Source of the DNA: Acidimicrobiales bacterium
GTDB taxonomy: Bacteria; Actinomycetota; Acidimicrobiia; Acidimicrobiales; SZUA-35
NCBI GenBank assembly: GCA_024641625.1
Contig: JAHECQ010000250.1
Span: forward strand, 1 to 6,063
Direction: 5' to 3'
DNA: 6,063 nt
Positions 1 through 5,275 of this stretch are shown here, in pieces. Below the pieces are notes generated by a model. It had not been told where the DNA came from. It worked only from the letters and a program-made list of their open reading frames with translations, and did no database searches. Numbering within the stretch: the stretch's first letter is position 1; the number at the start of each line of letters is the position of its first letter. The position numbers were made by a program, and so were the translations under genes.

Positions 1-44
1 TGGGGAACAGAGGGTTGGGAAACAGGGGGTTGAGAAACAGGGTG
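1..44. repeat. Three imperfect 15-bp tandem repeats
   Basis: The unit reads TTGGGAAACAGGGGG at 15-29. A copy at 30-44 and a copy at 1-14 (which may begin just outside the window) each differ from it at two positions. The array touches the window edge, so more copies may lie to the left. Because 15 is a multiple of three, the minus strand reads as a pentapeptide repeat (PPVSQ-like) in an open frame from about 107 leftwards, but there is no convincing start or ribosome site for such a gene. I treat it as a non-coding leader repeat. Confidence 0.6.
2..29 (+). other. Putative G-quadruplex motif
   Basis: Four runs of at least three G (2-5, 12-14, 17-19, 25-29) are separated by loops of 6, 2 and 5 bases, which satisfies the usual G3+N1-7 rule. 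A fifth run lies at 40-42. The G-rich strand is the coding strand of the downstream acyl-CoA dehydrogenase gene, about 90 bases before its start, so it could fold in DNA or in a leader RNA. Another cluster of three G-runs lies at 98-113 but lacks a fourth. This is a sequence pattern only; no role is shown. Confidence 0.45.
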
Positions 45-120
45 CGGCGCAGTCACCGCCAAAGCTTGCCATCCGGCCGCCGACTGGGCGCGAAAAAGGG
101 TCGGGGGCTAGGGTCCGCCC

Positions 121-1449
121 ATGGACTTCGACATCCCGCAGGACATCCAGCATCTCCTCGACCGACTCGACCAATTCATCATCGACGAGATCAAGCCACT
201 CGAGCGTGAGAACGACAACATTCGGTTCTTCGACCATCGACGCGAGACGTCTCGCACCGACTGGGATCGGGACGGATGGCCCAACGAGGAGTGGGAGCAA
301 CTGCTGAAGGAAATGCGGCGTCGAGCCGATGCCGCAGGCTTCCTCCGTTATCACCTGCCCTCTCGATTCGGGGGCATGGACGGCAGCAACCTCGGCATGG
401 CCATCGTCCGCGAGCACCTTGCCGCAAAAGGGCTCGGACTCCACAACGACCTCCAGAACGAGAACTCGATCGTCGGCAACTTCCCGACCGTGCTGATGAT
501 GGAGAAGTACGGGACCCCCGAGCAGCGCGACTACTGGATTCCACGGATGCTCGAGGGCGACTCACGAATCGGTTTCGGTCTCACCGAACCGCTCTATGGC
601 ACCGATGCCACCCGGATGGAGACCAACGCCTACCGAGACGGTGACGAATGGGTCATCAACGGCGCCAAGCGCTGGAACACCGGCATGCATGCCGCCACCC
701 ACGACTACATCTTCGCTCGCACCTCGGGGAACCCTGGCGAATCCGAGGGCATCACCTGCTTCATCGTGCCTGTCGACACCCCGGGCTTCTGCGTCGAGTT
801 CATGTGGTGGACCTACAACATGCCCACCGATCACGCCGAGGTCAGCCTCACCGACGTACGGGTGAAAGACGGTGACATCCTGGGCGAGGAAGGCCGGGGT
901 CTCCTCACCGCCCAACTGTTCGTGCACGAGAACCGCATCCGCCAGGCGGCCTCGAGCCTGGGCGCAGCCCAGTACTGCATCAACGAGTCGGTGAAGTACG
1001 CCAGGGAGCGCATGATGCGCGGTCGGCCGTTGGCCGCGAACCAGGCGATTCAGTGGCCGCTGATCGAGCTGCACACCGAGGCGGCCATGTTGCGCGAGCT
1101 CATTCGCAAGACTGCCTGGCAACTCGACAAGGGCATCGACCACGTACAGCTCTCGGACAAGGTTGCCATGTGCAACTATCGGGCCAATCGCCTGGTGGGT
1201 GAGGCGGCCGACCGCGCCATCCAAACCCATGGCGGTATCGGCTACAGCCGCCACATGCCCTTCGAGCACATCTTCCGCCATCACCGTCGATACCGGATCA
1301 CCGAGGGCTCCGAGGAGATGCAGATGCGTCGAGTCGGCCAGTACCTGTTCGGTTTCGCCGGTATCGACGATCCTCGGTTCGATACGCCGTCCTTCGCCAG
1401 CCGCTTCAATTCACCCCAGAAGGGCGCCCCGGCGTCCTGGCTCGACTGA
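121..1449 (+). CDS. Acyl-CoA dehydrogenase family protein
   Basis: This is a FAD-dependent flavoenzyme that would introduce an alpha-beta double bond into an acyl-CoA and pass electrons to an electron-transfer flavoprotein. The 442 residues fit the three-domain fold: an N-terminal helical domain to about 148, a middle beta domain about 150-250, and a C-terminal helical domain about 262-410. Visible family motifs are the TEP signature at 155-157 with GTDAT at 160-164 (commonly GSDA), INGAKRWNTG at 179-188, ARERMMRGRPL at 294-304, QTHGGIGY at 368-375 and ITEG at 393-396. Glu395 aligns with the catalytic base of medium-chain dehydrogenases. The protein is longer than the typical 380-390 residues, with an extra segment at about 31-58 and a tail after 412. 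The ATG is preceded by a weak AGGG at 110-113, and MDFDIPQDIQ is a usual N-terminus for this subgroup. The substrate cannot be told; the layout resembles ACAD10/11-like enzymes more than short-chain ones. Confidence 0.93.
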   Translation: MDFDIPQDIQHLLDRLDQFIIDEIKPLERENDNIRFFDHRRETSRTDWDRDGWPNEEWEQLLKEMRRRADAAGFLRYHLPSRFGGMDGSNLGMAIVREHLAAKGLGLHNDLQNENSIVGNFPTVLMMEKYGTPEQRDYWIPRMLEGDSRIGFGLTEPLYGTDATRMETNAYRDGDEWVINGAKRWNTGMHAATHDYIFARTSGNPGESEGITCFIVPVDTPGFCVEFMWWTYNMPTDHAEVSLTDVRVKDGDILGEEGRGLLTAQLFVHENRIRQAASSLGAAQYCINESVKYARERMMRGRPLAANQAIQWPLIELHTEAAMLRELIRKTAWQLDKGIDHVQLSDKVAMCNYRANRLVGEAADRAIQTHGGIGYSRHMPFEHIFRHHRRYRITEGSEEMQMRRVGQYLFGFAGIDDPRFDTPSFASRFNSPQKGAPASWLD

Positions 1450-1469
1450 GATCCGAGGACTCACCAATC

Positions 1470-2399
1470 ATGCGCATACTCGCCAGCGGACTCCGGTTCC
1501 CCGAAGGTCCCATCGCCATGCCGGACGGCTCGATTCTCCTCGTGGAGATCGAACGACGCACCCTCACCAAGGTGGACCCCGAAGGGAACGTGAGCGTGGT
1601 CGCCGACTGCGGGGGCGGCCCGAATGGGGCGGCGCTCGGCCCCGACGGAGCCGTCTATGTGTGCAACAACGGCGGCTTCTCGTGGCGAACCGTCGACGGC
1701 ATGCTGCTACCCGGGATCCAAGCCGATGACTACGTCGGCGGATCGATTCAACGAGTCGACCTCGACACCGGCAAGGTCACGACGCTCTACACCGAGGCCG
1801 ATGGTTGGCCCCTCAAAGGTCCGAACGACATCGTGTTCGATCGTCATGGCGGGTTCTACTTCACCGACCTCGGCAAGGGGCGCGAGCGCGAGTTGGATCG
1901 TGGGGCCATCTACTACGCCAAACCCGATGGCTCCGCAATCGTCACGGTGGCCCGACCGCTGATCACTCCGAACGGCGTCGGCCTCTCCCCCGACGAGGAT
2001 CGGCTCTACTTCGCCGAGACGCTCACCGGTCGCGTCCGCTACTGGGAACTCGACGCTCCCGGTGTCATCGCCTCCCAGGGCCAGCCACTGACCTCCTCGT
2101 CGCCGACACCGTCGACGTTGCTCGGCATCCTCCCCAACGACAGCCGCTGCGACTCGCTGGCCATCGACAGCGAGGGCAACGTGTGTGTCGCCACCCTCGG
2201 CATGGGGGCCATCACTGCGTTCGCTCCCGACGGCTCGCTGCGCGCCCTGTTGGCTGTCCCCGGCGATCCGATGGTCACCAACATCTGTTTCGGGGGCGAC
2301 GACCTTCGGACAGCATTCATCACCGCCTCGGCGTTCGGGACCCTCATCGCTCACGAATGGCACTGTCCCGGGTTGGAACTCAACTTCAGCGGTCGCTGA
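1470..2399 (+). CDS. SMP-30/gluconolactonase/LRE family protein
   Basis: This is a 309-residue six-bladed beta-propeller of the SMP-30/gluconolactonase family, which are metal-dependent lactone or ester hydrolases, usually cytoplasmic. Family positions can be seen: FPEGP at 10-14 with Glu12 as a metal ligand, GPNG at 50-53 and GPND at 117-120 as active-site asparagine loops, TPNG at 167-170 with Asn168 as a likely metal ligand, and CDSLAID at 227-233 with Asp228 as the remaining ligand. Repeated PDG turns mark the blades. There is no signal peptide. The ATG follows GAGGA at 1455-1459 with a ten-base spacer, and the gap to the acyl-CoA dehydrogenase is 20 bases, so the two are probably cotranscribed. 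A pathway whose intermediate is both an acyl-CoA and a lactone is possible, but the substrate is unknown. The family call is secure; the specific activity is not. Confidence 0.88.
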   Translation: MRILASGLRFPEGPIAMPDGSILLVEIERRTLTKVDPEGNVSVVADCGGGPNGAALGPDGAVYVCNNGGFSWRTVDGMLLPGIQADDYVGGSIQRVDLDTGKVTTLYTEADGWPLKGPNDIVFDRHGGFYFTDLGKGRERELDRGAIYYAKPDGSAIVTVARPLITPNGVGLSPDEDRLYFAETLTGRVRYWELDAPGVIASQGQPLTSSSPTPSTLLGILPNDSRCDSLAIDSEGNVCVATLGMGAITAFAPDGSLRALLAVPGDPMVTNICFGGDDLRTAFITASAFGTLIAHEWHCPGLELNFSGR

Positions 2400-2436
2400 T
2401 TCGTCGACAGCCCGTCGAGGGGAAACACCGGCTTGC

Positions 2437-3234
2437 TCAGATGAGACGAGCTCGGGTGAGGAAGGCAGTGTGGGCCACCATGCGATGGTCGGGACGCACG
2501 GCTTGACCCTCGACGTACCAACCACGATGGAGCACCTCGATGGTGCTGAACTGTGTGAACCTGCTGTCGGTGAGCGCGTCCCTCAGACGCTGAACCTGGG
2601 TGATCGATGGCGTGTAGGCGACCAGCACCCCGCCGGGGCGCAAGGTTGCACCGGCGTGTGGGACGACCTGCCATGGCTCTGGCAGATCGAGCATCACCCG
2701 ATCGAAGTCCGAGTGGGAGAACGGGTCGTAGGCGCTCTGGAGATGGACGTCGTAGCGCTCGAGCGTCTCTGCGCCCAAGAAGGCGGCCACGTTCTTCTGG
2801 GCCCGCGAAGCGAAGTCCTCCCGGATCTCGTAGCCGGTGATGCTCACCCCGGCACGCAACAAGGCCATGGACAACGCGCCCGAGCCAAGTCCCGACTCGA
2901 ACACCCGCTGCCCGGGCGCGATGTCCCCGAGCATGAGCATGGTCGACAGATCCTTCGGGTAGATGACCTGCGCGCCACGGGGCATCGAGAGAACGAACTC
3001 CTCGAGTGTCGGCCTGAACACGCGGAACTTCTGGCCGCGAATCGTCGCCACCTCACAGCCTTCGGGTTGCCCGATGATCTCGTCGTGGGCCAGGACGCCG
3101 GTATGTGATCCGAACTCGGCCCCGGGGGTGAGCGTGAGCAGATAGCGACGATTCTTGGAGTCGGTGATGAGAACCATGTCACCGGCCCTCAGCGCTTGGC
3201 CGACGGGCGCCGGACGAGGTTCGACGTCAGTCAT
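2437..3234 (-). CDS. trmI: tRNA (adenine(58)-N1)-methyltransferase TrmI
   Basis: This is a SAM-dependent enzyme that makes m1A58 in the tRNA T-loop, normally as a homotetramer in the cytoplasm. The product has 265 residues, close to other bacterial TrmI such as M. tuberculosis Rv2118c. An N-terminal beta domain (about 15-75) precedes a Rossmann-fold domain with motif I FESGLGSGAL at 112-121, GYEIRED at 134-140 (Glu136 expected to hold the SAM ribose), and DLPEPW at 183-188, whose Asp183 is the conserved catalytic-site aspartate. The ATG at 3234-3232 is chosen because MTDVEPRPAPVGQALRAGD gives the usual N-terminus. The open frame runs 56 codons further upstream to 3402, but that would overlap the end of ttuA by about 155 bases. 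The gene begins 13 bases after the ttuA stop, with only a weak ribosome site (TTGGAA), which suggests translational coupling. It ends the minus-strand run and faces the SMP-30 gene. Confidence 0.95.
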   Translation of the reverse strand: MTDVEPRPAPVGQALRAGDMVLITDSKNRRYLLTLTPGAEFGSHTGVLAHDEIIGQPEGCEVATIRGQKFRVFRPTLEEFVLSMPRGAQVIYPKDLSTMLMLGDIAPGQRVFESGLGSGALSMALLRAGVSITGYEIREDFASRAQKNVAAFLGAETLERYDVHLQSAYDPFSHSDFDRVMLDLPEPWQVVPHAGATLRPGGVLVAYTPSITQVQRLRDALTDSRFTQFSTIEVLHRGWYVEGQAVRPDHRMVAHTAFLTRARLI

Positions 3235-3247
3235 GGTTCGTTCCAAC

Positions 3248-4195
3248 CTACTTCTTCGATTTGCGACGGGTGAGGAACTCGACCGGTACCGGGCGAGCAT
3301 CGGCCGTTCGTTCGATGAGACGGCAGAACGAGCACACCTCGCCACTTGCCGGTGAACCACAGCGAACGCACGGTTCCAGCGTCGACGCGTCGCGATCGGC
3401 ATCGACGAAGCGGTCGACCGCCTGACGAAGGAATCGGAAATAGAAGTCGTGCTTCGTGCCCGGCGATTGCGCCTCGACCTCGTTCAACGCATCCTTGTAG
3501 CGAAGGTGCTTGTTCCCGGCTGCCATCGGGCACTCCTCGACCTGGTAGTCGATGCCTCGCAGGATGCAGTAGGCGGCGGTTTCGCGTTCGGTGAGCCGAA
3601 CGAGCGGTTTCACCTTGCGGGGGAAGCCGTTGGCGGCACGAAGCGTGGGACGCTGACGCCCGAGATAATCGGTCTGCCACCGCAGCACGTTGCCGTAGAG
3701 GACCGCCGCTTCGTCGTCGAGGTTGTGGCCGGTGACGACGGCGTCGTAGCCGCCGGCACGCGCCGCGCCATCGAAGAGATGCCGCTTGGAGAGCCCACAG
3801 GCCGAACAGGGAACGCGGCGGGTCACCGCCGATGCGGTCGGAATGTCGAAACCATGCTCGGATCGGAGATCGATCTCGATCAGGTGCAGGTTGCGCTGTT
3901 CGGCGAAGGCTCTGGCGTACTCGCCCGAGACATCGGAGTACCCCCCGATCCCGAGTCCGATGTAGAGACCATCGGCCTGGTAGCCCAGCTCGAGCAGGAG
4001 ATCCCAGACGGCCAGACTGTCCTTACCCCCGGAGACCGCCACCAGGAGTTGTTCGCCGGGAGCGGCCATCTCGAACTCGTCGATGGCTCGTTGCACCTGA
4101 TCGCGGCAGTAGCGAAGGAAATGATCGCGGCAGAAGTTGGCGTTGTGCCGCCGGATGTCGATGACGGCCGGCTCCCGACAGACACGACACTTCAC
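3248..4195 (-). CDS. ttuA: TtuA-like tRNA 2-thiouridine(54) synthetase
   Basis: This is an ATP-dependent sulfurtransferase of the TtcA/TtuA/Ncs6 family. It would adenylate U54/T54 of tRNA and install sulfur from a thiocarboxylated TtuB-type carrier. The 315 residues show the full TtuA layout: an N-terminal zinc site (Cys3, Cys6, Cys22, His25), the PP-loop SGGKDS at 55-60, Cys130 and Cys133 in PCSACGLSKR plus Cys222 in EECP as the likely 4Fe-4S ligands, GHNLDDEAA at 156-164, and a C-terminal zinc site (Cys276, Cys279, Cys288, Cys291). From memory these positions match Thermus thermophilus TtuA, including the 130/133/222 numbering. The paired zinc sites separate it from TtcA (C32 thiolation) and TilS (lysidine). 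The start is GTG at 4195-4193, fixed because Cys3 belongs to the zinc site and because it forms a GTGA overlap with the ttuB stop. It lies between the sulfur carrier and trmI, which supports a T-loop role. Confidence 0.92.
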   Translation of the reverse strand: MKCRVCREPAVIDIRRHNANFCRDHFLRYCRDQVQRAIDEFEMAAPGEQLLVAVSGGKDSLAVWDLLLELGYQADGLYIGLGIGGYSDVSGEYARAFAEQRNLHLIEIDLRSEHGFDIPTASAVTRRVPCSACGLSKRHLFDGAARAGGYDAVVTGHNLDDEAAVLYGNVLRWQTDYLGRQRPTLRAANGFPRKVKPLVRLTERETAAYCILRGIDYQVEECPMAAGNKHLRYKDALNEVEAQSPGTKHDFYFRFLRQAVDRFVDADRDASTLEPCVRCGSPASGEVCSFCRLIERTADARPVPVEFLTRRKSKK

Positions 4196-4401
4196 CGGGC
4201 TTCCGTTGCGCCGCCGCTGATGACCGGCCTGATCTCGATGACGTCGGTGTCGGTCAGGGTGGCATCGCCGGGAACGAGGGTTCCGTCGCGAATGATCAGC
4301 ACCGACTCCCGATTGAGCTCGAGTTGGTTGAGGAGGCGCTGCACCGAGATCGGCCCGCGGAACTCCAGCTCACGATGAGGATTACGCAAGCGCACCTGCA
4401 T
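4192..4401 (-). CDS. ttuB: TtuB-like ubiquitin-fold sulfur carrier with C-terminal extension
   Basis: This is a 69-residue MoaD/ThiS/TtuB-type beta-grasp protein, expected to carry sulfur as a C-terminal thiocarboxylate for the adjacent thiolase TtuA. The N-terminal strand (MQVRLRNP), the middle helix (VQRLLNQLELN, about 20-30), the strand VLIIRDGTLVPGD and the ending VIEIRPVISGG follow the Thermus TtuB pattern. The oddity is that Gly63-Gly64 is not the end: five residues, ATEAR, follow. Activation by an E1-like enzyme needs a free Gly-Gly, so the protein should be trimmed first, as is known for QbsE and HcyS, whose extensions are removed by JAMM proteases. The stop TGA shares bases with the GTG of ttuA. 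The ATG lies nine bases after the preceding gene, with GAGG 13 bases upstream. TtuB is preferred over ThiS or MoaD because of the TtuA neighbour. Like TtuB it may also be attached to proteins, but nothing here shows that. Confidence 0.87.
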   Translation of the reverse strand: MQVRLRNPHRELEFRGPISVQRLLNQLELNRESVLIIRDGTLVPGDATLTDTDVIEIRPVISGGATEAR

Positions 4402-4410
4402 GAGCGGAAC

Positions 4411-4665
4411 TCAGCCTCGGCCCTTGGCCAACCGCTTGTCGGCCTTGCGCGCCCGCTTCATGTCCTTGTCCTGCTGCTTCTGCGTGACATCGAGGTGCTC
4501 GATGACGAAGCGGTCACCGGGCTTCAAGAGGAGATCGACCTTTTCCGGCTTGAGGCTGAACAGGCTGACGATCCGAAAGGGTGCCCCGAAACTCGACCTG
4601 AAGAACCGGTACCGGACCCCTCGCACATAACCACGAAAGGCGAAGCGAACATATCGGCGGAGCAT
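4411..4665 (-). CDS. Small basic protein, unknown function
   Basis: I do not recognise this 84-residue protein. It has an Arg/Tyr/Phe-rich N-terminus (MLRRYVRFAFRGYVRGVRYR) and a central part (about 32-60) that looks beta-rich, with LKPEKVDLLLKPGDRFVIEHLDV. A highly charged tail follows from about 61 to 84 (KQQDKDMKRARKADKRLAKGRG). The net charge is strongly positive, so RNA or membrane-surface binding is conceivable, but that is inference. There is no clear transmembrane segment. Its ATG shares one base with the stop of the preceding gene (TGATG), and its own stop is nine bases before ttuB. It therefore sits inside the run between two membrane proteins and the thiolation genes. The close coupling on both sides supports it being real. 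Confidence 0.72.
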   Translation of the reverse strand: MLRRYVRFAFRGYVRGVRYRFFRSSFGAPFRIVSLFSLKPEKVDLLLKPGDRFVIEHLDVTQKQQDKDMKRARKADKRLAKGRG

Positions 4666-4883
4666 CAGAGACGGCGGATCTGCAGGACGGTTCGTCTCCG
4701 CTTGCCTGCTCGTTGGCCCATGAGATAGATGATGAGCAGCAGCACAGCGGCACCGATCAGGCCTCCGAGCACGACCTTTTTCTTGCTGTCATCGGCGACG
4801 CGCTCGACCTGATCTTGAAGATCTCGGAACTTGGCTTCGATGTCCGCGGGTGCAATCTTGGCTGTCGGTATCGATTTGCTCAC
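4665..4883 (-). CDS. Small coiled-coil/single-TM protein, unknown function
   Basis: This is a 72-residue protein with a polar N-terminal half predicted to be helical (about 12-35, IEAKFRDLQDQVERVADD with coiled-coil-like spacing), one transmembrane helix at about 37-55 (VVLGGLIGAAVLLLIIYLM), and a short Arg/Lys-rich tail. The basic tail suggests an N-outside or tail-anchored arrangement cannot be excluded; topology is unresolved. I choose the GTG at 4883-4881 because it forms a GTGA overlap with the stop of the upstream holin-like gene. An ATG at 4928-4926 in the same frame would add 15 acidic residues but would overlap that gene by about 49 bases. The downstream gene starts on the last base of this stop. 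No family is recognised. Confidence 0.75.
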   Translation of the reverse strand: MSKSIPTAKIAPADIEAKFRDLQDQVERVADDSKKKVVLGGLIGAAVLLLIIYLMGQRAGKRRRTVLQIRRL

Positions 4884-5203
4884 AGATTGATCCTCTTCCT
4901 CGCTCGGTTCATCAGCATCAGGATGCACGTCATGACGAACAGCAATGTCGCGACCGCTATCACGTACGGCAGCACCGACATGAAGCTACCGCCGGCGAAG
5001 GTGTCGCCGGTCTCGGTCTGAACCAGGCGCAGAACGCCAAGACCGAGGAACGTCGTCCCGAGGGCCAAGAGCAGTGCCCCGGCGATCCCGAAGGCAAGGT
5101 ACGAAGCCAGAGACTTGAGTGGTTCGATCGTCTCCTGTTTCGCGTAGGCGACCAGCATGTGCTGGATCTCCTGTGCGTTCTCAAGGGGATTCGCCTTGGC
5201 CAC
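4880..5203 (-). CDS. Holin-X-like two-TM membrane protein
   Basis: This is a 107-residue integral membrane protein: a polar amphipathic N-terminus (1-30), a first hydrophobic segment at about 35-60, a loop QTETGDTFAGGSF at about 62-74, a second segment at about 77-98, and a basic end (NRARKRINL). Size, two-helix layout and small-residue-rich helices resemble the actinobacterial holin-X / phage holin family III proteins that are common in chromosomes outside prophages, and there are no phage genes nearby. A lytic role is therefore not implied. The start is GTG at 5203-5201, supported by an AAGGAG ribosome site at 5209-5214 with a five-base spacer. It overlaps the 72-residue TM protein by four bases, so the two products probably work together at the membrane. 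The family assignment is moderate. Confidence 0.78.
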   Translation of the reverse strand: MAKANPLENAQEIQHMLVAYAKQETIEPLKSLASYLAFGIAGALLLALGTTFLGLGVLRLVQTETGDTFAGGSFMSVLPYVIAVATLLFVMTCILMLMNRARKRINL

Positions 5204-5208
5204 GAAAG

Positions 5209-5214
5209 CTCCTT
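5209..5214 (-). promoter_or_regulatory. Ribosome binding site fixing the GTG start of the holin-like gene
   Basis: On the minus strand AAGGAG stands five bases before the GTG at 5203-5201. It is one of the two strongest Shine-Dalgarno matches in the window and decides the non-ATG start. Confidence 0.75.
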
Positions 5215-5232
5215 CTCGTTCGACGAAGCGCG

Positions 5233-5238
5233 ATTCTA
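5233..5238 (-). promoter_or_regulatory. Possible -10 element of the six-gene minus-strand run
   Basis: TAGAAT on the minus strand fits a sigma70-type -10 with one mismatch and lies 29 bases before the GTG of the holin-like gene, inside the only gap of any size (72 bases) in the minus-strand block. No good -35 hexamer is visible; TGGGTT lies at a 17-base spacing. The element is flanked by direct repeats of GCGCGA (5228-5233 and 5240-5245, plus strand), which could be an operator or chance in GC-rich DNA. Confidence 0.3.
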
Positions 5239-5275
5239 GGCGCGACGGGGGGCGAAACCCAGGGAGCGGGGACAG

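Noticed and set aside
562..1284. Long minus-strand open frame opposite the acyl-CoA dehydrogenase
   Set aside because: It is an antisense shadow of a gene with complete family motifs. The translation shows no domain.
2404..2418. Small hairpin (TCGAC, five-base loop, GTCGA) between the convergent genes as a terminator
   Set aside because: The stem is only five base pairs, with no extension and no T-run on either strand, which is too weak to call an intrinsic terminator.
1707..3108. Long frames crossing the convergent junction (minus 1707-2525 and plus 2185-3108)
   Set aside because: Each is antisense to, or out of frame with, the SMP-30 and trmI genes, and neither shows a domain.
3235..3402. 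Extension of trmI by 56 codons upstream
   Set aside because: It would overlap the end of ttuA by about 155 bases, and the extra residues are Arg/Ser-rich shadow sequence. The ATG at 3234 gives the family's usual N-terminus.
3449..4378. Long plus-strand open frame opposite ttuA and ttuB
   Set aside because: It lies antisense to two genes with clear motifs. Long antisense frames are expected in GC-rich coding DNA, and the translation shows no recognisable domain.
4884..4928. ATG start adding 15 residues to the 72-aa TM protein
   Set aside because: It would overlap the holin-like gene by about 49 bases, whereas the GTG at 4883 gives a standard four-base GTGA overlap. It is not excluded outright.
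4880..5203. Prophage remnant suggested by the holin-like protein
   Set aside because: There is no endolysin, integrase, structural gene or attachment repeat in the window, and this protein family is common as a chromosomal gene in actinobacteria.
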